Below are positions 10,139 through 20,583 of a stretch of DNA of 64,000 nt, in pieces. Every line of letters starts with the position of its first letter. Within the stretch, counting starts at the first letter, position 1. The position numbers and the translations under genes were made by a program. This DNA comes from Cryoendolithus antarcticus (lineage: Eukaryota > Ascomycota > Dothideomycetes > Cladosporiales > Cladosporiaceae): contig NAJO01000014.1 of NCBI GenBank assembly GCA_002077065.1, positions 921,351 to 985,350 of the forward strand. Reading direction: 5' to 3'. Below the pieces are notes generated by a model. That model had not been told where the DNA came from, did not search any database, and worked only from the letters and a program-made list of their open reading frames with translations.

Positions 10139-12025
10139 ATGGCTATCATCACAAGAGCTACTGCGAAGGCTGCGGCCCAAGCTCCCAGCACCAGCAGCCA
10201 ATCGACGTCGAACAGTAAGCCGCAGGCGAGTGGTAAGGGGAAGAAACGACCATTCCAGAACCAAGCAAGAGAAGAAGCACCGTCAAAGAAGACCAAGGTT
10301 GCTAAGCCTCCAGCGCAACGCAACCACTGCAATGAGCTTGAAGTTGCTGTGACGGCCTTGAATGTAGTGCTGTCGGAGATTCCTCGAGACTCTCTCGTTG
10401 CAGTGTACGATCAACCCACCTACGCGACAGGTGTGCACCGCGCCATTGCGTCTGTCACCGAAGCCATCAACCAGCTGCCCGGTGGGCCTCGATTTTGTTC
10501 CATGGACTGGACTGCCGTGGATTTTCAGATGCAACAGTCCGTGGATGGACGGGTCCTCAATCCGAACCTACCTGCAATCTTTCCCGCCGAGTATTACAGT
10601 ACGTTGCCCGACGGTAGAGTACTCGGCCACATCGCTCTCGGTGTACTACGCCCGGCAGACTTGACTTCGAATCACCCACACGCCTACTTCTACGACAGCC
10701 GGCGGGAGTCGAGAGCTCGATTCCAGCTGATCTTGGGGATCCCTGAGTCCGATGGGCTTCACAACACAGTCCGCACACTCATTCGGCTTGGTTGGGCAGG
10801 GTCAAATGTTGCTCAAGATGCGTACCAGTCCTCAGTTGTGCATGAAACTGCATATCAGAACAACGGCAAAGCGTGCGGGATCCATGTCGTCCTCAACGGC
10901 TGGGCGATTGCTCTAGGGTTGACGCTCGTTCCGAACCCACGAACTAATGATCCCTTCTACCAGCAAGCGGCTACAATCATCAACGGTGCTGTGTATGGTC
11001 AGATCGGCGCAGAAGTCATCGAGGACTTCTTCCGATGCAAGGGCTTTGTCACGGATGCAGCCGTCCCGGAAGAGCTCAAGTTCCAGTCGACTATTGCGTT
11101 CCAGGACGACACGGCGCACAATGACTTTATGGACCGAGTAACGACGGCCCAGCAAAGTGTCGTGAACGCTACTGTCGCAACGCAGCACTCACTATCACCC
11201 GCAGCGCCAGCAAATGGTGCTTCTGAGCAACCCAATGCCGGAAATCCGGGCGGGCAGCCTATCACATCCACCGAGACCGAGGCCACCGAACAAGCAGAGA
11301 TTGACGCTGCGATCTTGCGTAGCTTACAAGACGTGAACGTGCCCACCTCGCAGCCTGACCTGGAAGTAACGGCCACAACTAACACTGGCGCCGAGACTGG
11401 GGCATCTCCCAGTAGTGGATCGACAGGAGCTCTGGCAGAGACCATCGGAGGAGCCGTCGGTCAGCAAGACGGCGAAGTTGACGAATTGTCTGGCAATGCT
11501 GTCGGGGACAACGGCGCGAGCCAGATAAACGATGTCGATGCACCGCTACCAGAGGCACCGGTGCAGTCCACTGCCGTCGACCAGGGCGTTCGAGAAGCAA
11601 GCGCCGAGACTGCCGCCAGCCTCGCTGAGCTGTCCGGCAAGGACTCCATTGCACAGCCCGATGCATCGACACAAGACGCGGCTGCTACGGCTACTGCTGC
11701 TCCGGTGGAGACAGCCACAGAGCCTGCCACAGAATCCACTTCAGCACCCACCGTAGACACTGCAGCCAGCGCGCCAACGTCAAGTGCGGACCAGCCTATG
11801 ACTTCACCCGAACTCGAGGTCCTCATCAGGGACTTCTCGCCCTTCCCTTCGCCACCGTCGGCGAGCACAGATCCGGATCTGCAAGAAGAGCCTCAAGTAC
11901 CACAGACGACGGTACCAGAGATCAACGTCATCAACACCGAGGAAGCCACTGCAGCTCAGCCTATGGCTAGTCCAGAGCTCGTATCGCCCAGGGAGCCAGC
12001 GCAGCGAGGTGGGCGCCGTTCTTGA
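10139..12025 (+). CDS. Ulp1/C48-like cysteine peptidase paralogue B with UIM
   Basis: Paralogue of the gene at 8393, 628 residues, single exon. The frame is open further up, but only through a TTG; the ATG at 10139 aligns with the start of paralogue A (MAIITRATAK versus MAVTRKNSAQ). A basic disordered head with KKRP and KKTK precedes the fold. The candidate tetrad is His164 (LGHIALGVL), Asp186 (YFYDSRRE), Gln240 and Cys246 (QNNGKACGIHVVLNGW); the last is very close to the classical Ulp1 Q-x-N-G-x-x-C-G motif. The tail after about residue 350 is disordered, rich in Ala, Thr, Ser and Glu, and absent from A. Within it, residues 384-398 (EQAEIDAAILRSLQD) fit the ubiquitin-interacting motif consensus Phi-x-x-Ala-x3-Ser-x2-acidic. 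This suggests processing or binding of ubiquitin-like conjugates. It converges on CYP51, 238 bases between stops. Confidence 0.7.
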   Translation: MAIITRATAKAAAQAPSTSSQSTSNSKPQASGKGKKRPFQNQAREEAPSKKTKVAKPPAQRNHCNELEVAVTALNVVLSEIPRDSLVAVYDQPTYATGVHRAIASVTEAINQLPGGPRFCSMDWTAVDFQMQQSVDGRVLNPNLPAIFPAEYYSTLPDGRVLGHIALGVLRPADLTSNHPHAYFYDSRRESRARFQLILGIPESDGLHNTVRTLIRLGWAGSNVAQDAYQSSVVHETAYQNNGKACGIHVVLNGWAIALGLTLVPNPRTNDPFYQQAATIINGAVYGQIGAEVIEDFFRCKGFVTDAAVPEELKFQSTIAFQDDTAHNDFMDRVTTAQQSVVNATVATQHSLSPAAPANGASEQPNAGNPGGQPITSTETEATEQAEIDAAILRSLQDVNVPTSQPDLEVTATTNTGAETGASPSSGSTGALAETIGGAVGQQDGEVDELSGNAVGDNGASQINDVDAPLPEAPVQSTAVDQGVREASAETAASLAELSGKDSIAQPDASTQDAAATATAAPVETATEPATESTSAPTVDTAASAPTSSADQPMTSPELEVLIRDFSPFPSPPSASTDPDLQEEPQVPQTTVPEINVINTEEATAAQPMASPELVSPREPAQRGGRRS

Positions 12026-12263
12026 CGCCGCCGAGGTCGAGTGAGGGGTCGGATGGGGGTTGGTCTGGTGCGGACTGGGGGTCTGAATCGCTTGGAGATA
12101 GGAAGAATGAGTGAGGAAGGGACGTAACGATGAGGGCGGGATGGAATTTTCTGGAATCGAGGGTGGAGCTGGAGGCGTTCGTTCCTTAGTCATTGGCAAT
12201 TTCGTTGGTATTGAAGCAGGCTTGATGATATCTCTTTTGGTTAATAGGGATCATTACATACAT

Positions 12264-13883
12264 CTACTTCTTCTCCCGTCTCTCCCATCTCACAATTGCC
12301 GGGTTCAATGGCCTGCTGAAAAGACTACTGTAGTCCGTTCCCACTACACCCTCAACGCCCTCTACATTCTTGAATCTCAGATCCCTCACCACAGTTGCGA
12401 GAATCGTCTGCAGTTGCAGGTACGCAAACTGCTCGCCAATACATCTATGCCGTCCTGCGCCGAATGGAAGGTAAGGACTTGCAGCTCCTTTCGAGATGAG
12501 ACCATACCCATAGTCCTCCTTCTCCTCCACGACGCCCTCCTTGACGTGAGATGGCGCGAGGTGAGCATGCTTCTCAGCAGGCGTCTCGTCCCATCGGTGT
12601 GGCTCCCAAAGCATCGGGTCTGGGAAATGTTCTGCCACTCTGCTCGTCACACCTGGCGAAGCGAGGAGAACGTGAGACGTCGGGATCGTGTATGGCGTTC
12701 CCTCGACTGGCAGCGGGTTCTTGACTACGCGCATCACGCTGTGGATTGGCGTGTGCAGGCGGAGCGTTTCCTTCACCACGGAGTTGTGCAGCGGCAAACG
12801 TGCGAGATCCTCGTACGTCATGTCCGCGATGCTGCCGTCGGCTTTGGTGCCGAGGACTTGTCGTTGTTCTTCCAGCAGCTCGTCTTGAATCTCCGGACGG
12901 GTGGCGAGACGCAAGAGGATCCATGTAATTGTTGCAGAAGAGCTGTGCTGGCCGGCCATGAGAAGCGCGATCATCATGTGTGCCACCTCCTTGTCAGGCA
13001 CTGGAGTACCGTTCTTGTACTCGCAGTTCATCAAATTCCAGATCATGTCTTCCTCCTTCTCGAGATTGCCCTCCTTGCGCCGTTCAGTCATGATATCCAT
13101 GTACGTCTGCGCCATCTTCTTCTGTGCGCGATCGCGGCGGCGATTATGTGGTAGAGGCATCCAGCCGAGCTTGAAGTTGATGGGGACGAAGCCGCCGTCA
13201 AGATCATGGTAGAGATCTGCGAAGCCGGAGTCGAAGCGTTCACGCACTTCTTTGCCTTGCAGCGATCGGGAGGCGGTGTAGATTGTGAGCTCAGCCAGGG
13301 TTGGAGGTAGGTTCACGGTGCCGGAAGTGGAGGCGAATCGCTTAGACGGCGCATCTCGTGAGAAGAACTGGCGCGTCTCCTCGGCGATGAGGGTGACATA
13401 TGACCGGAAGGCGCTGGTGGTGAGGCCGAACTTGACAAACTTCTTCTGCTCCATTAGCTTGGAGTTTGGGCAGTCGTAGACGACATCCTTGCCGAAGACT
13501 GGTGTCGTGAGAGGGTGGTAGATCTCCTCAGCGTTGACATCCTTTAGCTTCGCATTTAGGATGAAGTCGTTGCCTTTGGTGCCCAGGCATACCGTCGTCT
13601 TCTTGCCCAGCAGAACGAAGGTGAAGACGTCGCCATACTTTGCCCTGCACTTGAAGAAGAAGGCGTACGGGTCGATGCCGTATGTGACGGTGCTGCCGAT
13701 CCAAGGGAGCAGGTGGAAGACGACTGGCGGCTCGTCGGATCGTCGTGTGAGGATCTGATTGGCGACATTGATGATGATTGTGAGGGTGAGGAGGGAGGCG
13801 AGGGCGGTGACGATGACGAGCCAGGTGGGGAGGGAGTCGATGTGAGGCGCCAATGGCCCGGCGAGTGTTTGGAGGAGTCCCAT
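12264..13883 (-). CDS. CYP51: Sterol 14-alpha-demethylase (CYP51)
   Basis: Cytochrome P450 that removes the 14-alpha-methyl group of lanosterol/eburicol in ergosterol synthesis at the endoplasmic reticulum; target of azole fungicides. It has 539 residues and no intron. The start is the ATG at 13883 ([10 protein letters not shown]); the frame is open to 13940, but residues before it are unlike the family. Membrane anchor about 20-43 ([20 protein letters not shown]); I-helix MAGQHSSS near 309-316; ExxR as ETLR at 372-375; haem loop [11 protein letters not shown] with Cys481. Positions known as azole-resistance hot spots in relatives look unaltered: Tyr136 in VVYDCPNSK and the YGYG run at 458-461. 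The length equals that of other Mycosphaerellales CYP51 proteins. It is divergent from the CMD gene with 256 bases between. Confidence 0.97.
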   Translation of the reverse strand: MGLLQTLAGPLAPHIDSLPTWLVIVTALASLLTLTIIINVANQILTRRSDEPPVVFHLLPWIGSTVTYGIDPYAFFFKCRAKYGDVFTFVLLGKKTTVCLGTKGNDFILNAKLKDVNAEEIYHPLTTPVFGKDVVYDCPNSKLMEQKKFVKFGLTTSAFRSYVTLIAEETRQFFSRDAPSKRFASTSGTVNLPPTLAELTIYTASRSLQGKEVRERFDSGFADLYHDLDGGFVPINFKLGWMPLPHNRRRDRAQKKMAQTYMDIMTERRKEGNLEKEEDMIWNLMNCEYKNGTPVPDKEVAHMMIALLMAGQHSSSATITWILLRLATRPEIQDELLEEQRQVLGTKADGSIADMTYEDLARLPLHNSVVKETLRLHTPIHSVMRVVKNPLPVEGTPYTIPTSHVLLASPGVTSRVAEHFPDPMLWEPHRWDETPAEKHAHLAPSHVKEGVVEEKEDYGYGLISKGAASPYLPFGAGRHRCIGEQFAYLQLQTILATVVRDLRFKNVEGVEGVVGTDYSSLFSRPLNPAIVRWERREKK

Positions 13884-14139
13884 TGTGGGTGATGTCGCTG
13901 GCAAGGAAAAGTTTCGCCGCCGCCTCAATTCACATATCAACGTCGCCGCTGTTGAGATGATACGATTTTCTGGCAGGGATGCTGCGGCTCATGCAGGAAC
14001 CCGTCCGCTCGCCTAACCTTAATCTTGTCCCCGCATTCGTATCTCGCTCGTCCTTGCCATGTGCTTGACCTTCCGTCCTTGTAGGCATTGGTAGACGCCA
14101 ACAAGCGAGAAGGGCCCTGATAGCATACATCCTGTCAAT
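13884..14139. promoter_or_regulatory. Divergent promoter region CYP51 / CMD-like gene
   Basis: 256 bases between two divergent starts. On the CYP51 strand ATCACCCAC abuts the start codon; it is one base short of a sterol regulatory element (ATCACCCCAC) and badly placed, so I do not claim it. No TATA or CCAAT box stands out. Confidence 0.4.
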
Positions 14140-14703
14140 ATGCGCATCCCATACGCTCCCTCGGAGCCTCCTTCCGGCTCCAGCCCTCTGGTCCAGGACA
14201 TCTACACCCGTATTGCTGCCCGCCGCTCTCCTCGCCCTCTCATCCCTCTAGACCTCGCACTCCTCCACAATCCAGCCATAGCAGATGGCTATAATGCCCT
14301 TCTCGGCGCCATCCGCACCAAATCTTCACTTGATGAAGGCTTGATGGAACTGTCAATCTGCTACATCGCCGTCCTCACGAATGCAGTCTACGAGTGGAAG
14401 GCTCACTCTGCTCTTGCTGTCAAGGCCGGTGTGGGCAAGGAGAAACTCGAGCGCTTGCTCAGGCGGGACAGAGAGTGGGAGGGGTATACTGAGCTGGAGA
14501 GGGCGGTGCTGGCATATACAGAAGAGAGTACAATCAAGGTTGCCGTGAGTGACGAAGTGTTCGAGAGGACTCGGCGCCTGTTGGGGAGTGATCAGAAGAT
14601 CATGGAGCTGCAGATTACCATTGGAGCGTACAACATGGTCAGCAGGTTCTTGGTCGGGCTAGATGTGACTGAGAGCAATGGTGGGGAGATGGTCGTGCCT
14701 TGA
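14140..14703 (+). CDS. Carboxymuconolactone decarboxylase-like (AhpD fold) protein
   Basis: Small all-helical protein of the CMD/AhpD superfamily, 187 residues, single exon. The core helix is clear at residues 70-95 (LMELSICYIAVLTNAVYEWKAH), matching the family pattern E-L-x-I-L-x-x-A-x-x-x-x-x-x-Y-E-W-x-x-H. The CxxC redox pair of true AhpD peroxidase partners is missing, so a decarboxylase-like or ring-modifying role fits better than disulphide chemistry. The second part (ELERAVLAYTEESTIKVAVSD) fits the rest of the domain. It leads a run of three plus-strand enzyme genes (NMO and type III PKS follow), where it might act on a polyketide or aromatic product; that link is inference. Confidence 0.85.
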   Translation: MRIPYAPSEPPSGSSPLVQDIYTRIAARRSPRPLIPLDLALLHNPAIADGYNALLGAIRTKSSLDEGLMELSICYIAVLTNAVYEWKAHSALAVKAGVGKEKLERLLRRDREWEGYTELERAVLAYTEESTIKVAVSDEVFERTRRLLGSDQKIMELQITIGAYNMVSRFLVGLDVTESNGGEMVVP

Positions 14704-15639
14704 AGATCTTTACGGATGGCTGGCGATTCATGATGCCGCGAGGGACCTGCTTCCATGCAAACCAACATTCTCTTAGACGCGCTGCGCTATCAGCGCACTG
14801 AACGGCTTCAAGACTGCCTTGAAACTGCCTCCCGGTCCTGCAGGTACCCTCGATGGCCACGCCACATTCTCGGATATTTGCGCCCCGCTTCTTAGCGCTC
14901 GCGGATCCCAGGCCCTGCTGGCATCTTCTGAATAGGCGCGTGCTCAGGCCGACGACTTGGCGTCAGTCACACCTACCCTTTTCCCTTCCCGAGGATTGGA
15001 CTGCGGCTGATGATGGTCCGTTGTACTGGCGAGTGCACGCGGCGTACCACTCCCCATCTAAGGGGTGATTTCTCCTCGGACCGAGTAGGCGCAGACGAAG
15101 TCGTCGTGTGCATCATAGTCGCACTGGACTCTTCACAATGTCGGAAGAACGGAGACAGTCGGCATGCAAACTTCAGATGCGTGGAGGACACGATGGTCCT
15201 TCGTCTTCGCGCGTTCGAGATGTACGACCTGGCACACGGATCGTCGTTTCCCTTGACGTGGTAAGCTGCGCGAAGCATTAGATAGACATACTCAATGATC
15301 ATAGAGGCCATCGTCGTTTCCAACATCGTTCGAAGATCGTGTTCCAAGTGCTATTAAATCTCATTATTTCTCGATGTCCATCTCGAGTCATGAACTTCTC
15401 TCACCTCTTCCTCGCGTGAGGATGTATGATTGTAATCCATGGCATTAGTGATCTTTCCGGGACCAGATGCGCTTCCAGAGCTTATATCCGTAGCGTTGTA
15501 CCTAGTCCCATGTGGACTATGTGGAGGCTGACTGTACCCAGCATCAGGCACTGTTCAAAGATGTAACGATTCATTTGTAGGCTCTCTGCCTGCACACCTC
15601 GATCAGTCCGTTAGTGATAGATAACCGCCTTCACATACG
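14704..15639. other. Intergenic
   Basis: No gene recognised on either strand; ORFs of 60-124 codons look random. Holds the 3' end of the CMD-like gene and the promoter of the NMO gene. Confidence 0.5.
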
Positions 15640-16728
15640 ATGCCTTCGCTTCGAGATCAGCTACCATGGACTCAAGAGCCTCTGATCGTCAATGCACCTG
15701 TAAGTCTCGACGTATCGCATCATCAGCAATGATGAGAGGACTAAATAATCTTCCAGATGGGTGGCATCGCTCACGCCTCGCTGGCATCAGCAGTTCATCA
15801 AGCAGGCGGGTTTGGCTTCATCGGCGCGGCCATAGATCTTGACTCGGCCGACAAGCAAGTCAGCATAGCGGCAGAGACGTTGGAGGTGACGAATGAAGGT
15901 CTGCTGCCCATCGGCATCGGCTTTCTCACATTCGCTGTCTCTGTCGACAAGGTGGCAAACCTTGTACGCGCTAGGAAGCCTGCAGTGGTCTGGCTGTCGA
16001 TGCCGAAAAGCATCGACGACTTTACTCCCTGGACAAAGGCGATACGAGAGGCGAGTCCGAAGACTCGAGTGTGGTTACAGATCGGCTCAGTCGCCACTGC
16101 TCTTGCTGTTGCGCAGAGCTGTACACCCGATGCAATATGCTTGCAAGGTTCCGATGCAGGAGGCCACGGATGCGAGCAGGGTGCTGGAGTGATCTCTCTT
16201 GTACCAGAGGTCTACGATGCCTTCGCCGCTGAGAGTATCGACATTCCGCTCCTTGCAGCGGGCGGCATCGTAGACGGACGTGGCGTGGCCGCCGCACTGG
16301 TTCTCGGAGCCACTGGTGTCGTACTAGGTACACGATTCCTGGCCGCACGAGAAACGAATCTACATCAGAACTACAGAGCAGCCATCCTAGCTGCGCGTGA
16401 CGGTGGCGTGGTGACCACACGTAGCAAGCTCTTCGATAACCTTCCTGGCGAGAACATCTGGCCAGGCTACATTGATGGCAGAAGTCTCATCATCGAAAGC
16501 TACAGAGATCACGTTGCAGGTGTGGACATCAGCGAGATCAGGCGACTGTACAAAGACGCTGTGGCAGCCGATGACAGGGGCTACGCATCAGAAGGGAAGG
16601 GTAGGGCTGCTATGTGGGCTGGTACTGGCGTAGGGCTAGTGACTACAGAGCAGAGTGCAGCAGAGATACTCGAGGAGGTCAGGCAAGACGCTTTGGCATC
16701 TCTCAAGAGGGTGCAGGCGAGGCTGTAG
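15640..16728 (+). CDS. Nitronate monooxygenase (2-nitropropane dioxygenase family)
   Basis: FMN-dependent enzyme oxidising alkyl nitronates such as propionate-3-nitronate to carbonyl compounds and nitrite. Model join(15640..15699, 15757..16728), 343 residues. Exon 1 encodes 20 residues ending PLIVNAP; donor gtaagt, acceptor ttccag, and exon 2 goes on in phase as MGGIAHASLASAVHQAGGFG, the conserved phosphate-side opening of the barrel. Further marks: LQGSDAGGHG at 149-158 with the catalytic-region His158, and AAGGIVDGRGVAAALVLGA followed by GVVLGTRF, the FMN phosphate site. Length is normal for fungal NMOs. It sits upstream of the type III PKS on the same strand. Confidence 0.93.
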
Positions 16729-17455
16729 ACCCTCGAGATGTTGACCATTCACCGTTTGCAGCCCCATTCGACGTGGGGTTTCATGTACTGATATCCCTAC
16801 TTCCGTCTCTTCGGAGATCTAGGCTTTCCTGTGCTACTGTAAGTACGTCTGGAGTTGAATGTGTCGCTCAAGGTAGGTGCAGATGTAAGGAAACGATCTT
16901 GTTAATGTCTCTGGCTGTATTAGAAGCTCTCAGAGGCCAAGTTTTACTACAGCACTGCTGTGAGTAAGTCAACGAGAGCATTATACAGGTGTCAGACTCG
17001 ATGGGAAGCGGAGGCAAACGATTCCCACCAGACGTCTCGCATTTCATGTTTTTCTTGTCAGTCGGATCCCGCTGTCTCCAATGCCAAGTGCTCGTACATT
17101 AGCGACAAAGAATCATTCGACCCGATGAGAGGGCTGCTTACGAGTCGACCAATGAGGGACGAGTGTAGGCAAGCTGAAACGTGGATGCATGCGTAGCTCG
17201 TCGATCAAGTCATGGGTCTCTTCAGCCGCAAGCACGAATGTAAAGCCAAGCAGCTGGAGACTCCGTTCCTCTACGCACGACTCACCGCCTCGATGGCTGA
17301 ACGGCATCGCCGGCTACATAGCAGGTAAGAGATGGGGGAACGAGTCGTGCACAATTCTGGGCACGCGACTCGAAGCGACGTCGAAGCTTGGCAACAAAGA
17401 AACTATGGCGAAGGCGAATGCCACGGGGACTTGGATATAATATGCACTTTTGAAC
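16729..17455. other. Intergenic
   Basis: No gene recognised. Includes the promoter of the type III PKS. Confidence 0.5.
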
Positions 17456-18764
17456 ATGCAGAAATCGACAGGAAATCGCGACGACAGCTCAGGCCGCGCT
17501 AGAAGTTGGCTGACAGGATTAGGAACTGCGTACCCACGCAATCTGCTGACCCCGGAGTGGCTGGAACAAGTCGCAGATTGGTTCCATGATGTGAAGGAGA
17601 GTGAAGGGTAAGCCATCCAAACCGCGGAGACCTCTTGCATGAGACTAACAAAACTTGCAGCCTTCAGCAGCTTCTCAATGTTGTCAGTCCCAAGACCGGG
17701 ATCGAGACCCGCGCAGGCGTGTGCGAGTACGGCCCAAATGGCTTCGGTACGAAGACAGATCCGCCGACGATCGCTGAGCTCGACAACTTCTTCCGAACAG
17801 AAGGCGTGAAGCTGGCTGTCGAAGCCTGCAAAGCAGCACTGTCAGAGTCAGGCATTGGAGTAGATCAGGTCACACACACAGTCGGTGTGACGTGCACTAA
17901 TCAGGGGAACCCAGGCTACGACCTCCTGGTCCACCAGCAGCTTGGTCTCAGATCCGATGTCGACAGAATGCTGTTGCACGGTGTTGGCTGCGCGGGTGGC
18001 TTAGCAATCCTGAGAGCTGCTAGCCAGGCAGTGCTTGCCGCGACAGCTCGTGGCAAACCCGCACGTATTCTCGGCTTTGCTTGTGAATTGAGTACCCCTC
18101 TGCTTCGACGCGAGCTAGCGGACGCGGCCAAGAGCTCTGCTCGCGATGTCAGCATTGCGAGCGTTTTGTTTTCTGATGGTGCTGCTGCTTTTGTAATGAC
18201 AAATGATCTTGGACTTGAGCACAGCAAGCCGCTTCTCGAAGTCCTGAACTCCGCGAGCGCTCTGATTCCTCAGACTTTGGGTCACATGGGCTGCTATGCC
18301 GACTTACATGGTCCGTGAACTGGCTCTGCATGGCCGGAAGCTTAGAACTGACGAGTACGATAGGCTATCGCACGACCCTGACACGAGATGTCCCACACGC
18401 CGTGAAGTCGTCCGTGAAGCCAATGTTCGAGTCCATTCTCTCTTCATGTTCTGTGGAAGGGCTGCCGAAAAAAGCCAACGACTTTGACTGGGCACTTCAC
18501 CCGGGCGGCCGTACAATAATAGATAGCATTCGGGCGTCCATGGCCCTTGATGATGATCGACTCAGGGCGACGAACGAGATCTACCGTACACGTGGCAACT
18601 CATCCAGCCCGACTGTACTGATTGTTCTTGACAAGCTGCGCTCGATGGGACCCAGAGATCACATCGTTGCCGCATCGTTCGGGCCTGGCCTGACCGTCGA
18701 GATGGCGATGCTCAGGCGTTGTCTTGTGGGAAGCGAATCGGCCGCGAAGCTGAATGGGCATTGA
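17456..18764 (+). CDS. Type III polyketide synthase (chalcone synthase-like)
   Basis: Homodimeric ketosynthase that extends acyl-CoA starters with malonyl-CoA to pyrones, resorcinols or resorcylic acids. Model join(17456..17607, 17661..18310, 18364..18764), 400 residues. Intron 1 has gtaagc and cttgcag; intron 2 has a weaker gtccgt, branch actgac and acceptor tag. Both keep phase and restore family sequence (ESEG-LQQLLNVV, ADLHG-YRTTLTRDVP). The triad is complete: Cys161 in HGVGCAGGLA, His313 in WALHPGGRTII, Asn346 in TRGNSSSPTV. The end FGPGLTVEMAML is the usual G-x-G loop. Without the second intron the gene would seem broken at TGA 18316. Starter and product cannot be told from sequence. 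The nearby NMO and CMD-like genes could tailor its product. Confidence 0.93.
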
Positions 18765-19747
18765 CGTCGAAAGCGGCTGCGGTGAACCCAAGTACGGACA
18801 TCGAGGATCGGCGACAGGGCAATGAGTCTGAGCCCATCTGTCGAGAGATGGATTGCTCGTCAGGCGCAGTCATGCGACATCCGCTGAACTGGGCGTGCAA
18901 GCAATAATGTCGGAGCAATCGAAGTCGGTTTCTTCGGGATTCACAGCCTGCCATCCTCTCGCTGTCATCCACAGCAGCATTCACCTCTGCCGCAGATTGT
19001 GGACTTTCGTCAGTCGCAACCGCAATCGACATCAAATACTCACCAACCAGCACACCTAGACACAGACGTCGATCTCCCTCAGCATACATACGAGACTCGT
19101 TCCCTGCGTGCGGACAGATTCTGCTTTGAACCAAAGACAGCATGCATGACCGGACGTCCAAAGCCACATCATCAAAGGCGTGGTCTCGCGATCTATCACC
19201 ACCTCCGCCTCCCTCGCCTCCACCAAACTCACCAACCTGACTGAAATTCGATGGACCAGATAAGAGCAGGCAGCGCAGCGGAGGAGTCCAGGGTATGTGC
19301 TCGAGCACCGCATATTGATCAGATATCGTATCTGAGCAGGAGTGATCTCGGGTGGCAGGCGGACTTTGCTCGCTAGCAACGGAATGAGACCATGTCATTC
19401 GAATACAGCGGAGGAGGCCAGATCACCCTTCTGGGCTACTCCAGATGTCTCCGCCAAATCATGACCCACTTCTCGTACATACGACGTACATCTTGGTGGA
19501 GTGTTCCATGGCGAGTGTATACCCAGGAGAGGCTGTCGCAACAGCCGACCATCCCCCGCCATGGCTCGCGGCAACGATACAGTATGGCTGTTCAGGCGCT
19601 GCTCCACGTGCTCTGCGGTGACGAACACGTTCGTGGGCAGTGCGAGGAACAGGAATTGGCGCGCTGCTGGGCCTTGATGTCGTAGGACTAGCACGCGGCC
19701 ACCGTCTCGTGACTCGCTGTCCACCTTGGTACACATATATCGATATC
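18765..19747. other. Intergenic between convergent genes
   Basis: PKS and FAR-17a genes converge here. A 228-codon minus-strand ORF (18712-19398) has no family resemblance and overlaps PKS coding sequence; I treat it as chance. Confidence 0.5.
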
Positions 19748-20583
19748 TCACTCCCCCTTCACGCTTCCACTCTTGGCCTTCTTGACCTCTTCCCGCCCAT
19801 TGACAACACCGTGCATCCAACCCAACACTCCTGTAGCAACAGTCATAGTCACTGCACTCCCTACAAACAGCCCGATCCTCTGCGTCGTGTTCAGCTTCTC
19901 AAACAGCGGGTATGGGTAGAACTTGTTCCAGCGATAGCACTCTTCAATCCAGATCCAGTAGCCGAATGCAATGACCAAGCTGAGGATCAGCGAGGGCAGG
20001 AAGGCGATGGTGTAGGGAGGGCTGAAGAAGAGGAGGTCGGTGACCAGAGCGATGGAAGGCACGGCATGGAAGCCGAAGTCCGCAATCGGGTCGAGCGGTG
20101 GTGCCCAGTCAGGGAAGACGAGGGAAGGGTCGATCTGGGCAATGTTAGCAGTGGTGAGAGGAGAAAATGGCGTGACGTACGGCTCGCAGAGACCAGTACA
20201 GAGCGGTGATCAGGCACTCCATCGGAGCGCTGGCCACGCTCAAAGCATTCTTGATGGCGAAGAGGCGAGTGCTGGCCGTCAGATCTGCCAACAGGCCTAC
20301 GGCGAAGGTCGCAGTCGAGAGGGAGAGGCCAATGATGGTCAGGTACTGCATGTGCCAGCCATACGAGTCGTTGATCTGGTTGGGGTTGTAGACGAGGTAG
20401 GCGAAGGAGTAGGCGAACGAAGCCAGACCGCATGCCTTAGGTGGGTGTTGTCAAGTCCCGCACTCTTCGCTGACTGCACGGTGGACTACGTACATGGAGC
20501 AGTGCGCTGGCGCCGCGAGAAGGTGACTCAAGGCGCTGCAGTGGATGACGGCGGATAAGCCGATCAGCCATTGTCGTTGCCAT
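19748..20583 (-). CDS. FAR-17a/AIG1-like membrane protein (possible FAHFA hydrolase)
   Basis: Multi-pass membrane protein of the androgen-induced-gene-1 family; human AIG1 and ADTRP hydrolyse fatty-acid esters of hydroxy fatty acids with Thr and His nucleophile residues. Model complement(join(19748..20134, 20181..20435, 20494..20583)), 243 residues. Exon 1 gives the start RRHPLQRLESPSRG; introns have gtacgt donors; phase 0 joins restore LLH-ACGLASFAYSF and SLRA-IDPSLVFPDW. Five to six helices are seen (LASFAYSFAYLVY, YLTIIGLSLSTATFAVGLLA, ALVTDLLFFSPPYTIAFL, ILSLVIAFGYWIWIE, IGLFVGSAVTMTVATGVLGW). Candidate catalytic residues are Thr63 (QYLTI) and His138 (GFHAVPS). The introns hide this gene from a plain ORF reading. 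The substrate in fungi is not known. Confidence 0.88.

Noticed and set aside
12111..13154. 347-codon plus-strand ORF
   Set aside because: Antisense shadow of CYP51; no family resemblance and starts in non-coding-like sequence.
13884..13892. SRE-like ATCACCCAC upstream of CYP51
   Set aside because: One base short of the consensus and directly touching the start codon, where a promoter element is unlikely.
18311..18363. Frameshift in the type III PKS
   Set aside because: Explained by a 53-nt intron with branch actgac and acceptor tag that restores the family sequence in phase.
18712..19398. 228-codon minus-strand ORF
   Set aside because: Overlaps PKS coding sequence, low-complexity Gly run, no domain seen.
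19640..20209. 189-codon plus-strand ORF
   Set aside because: Antisense to the FAR-17a-like exons; that reading has strong family support and good splice sites.
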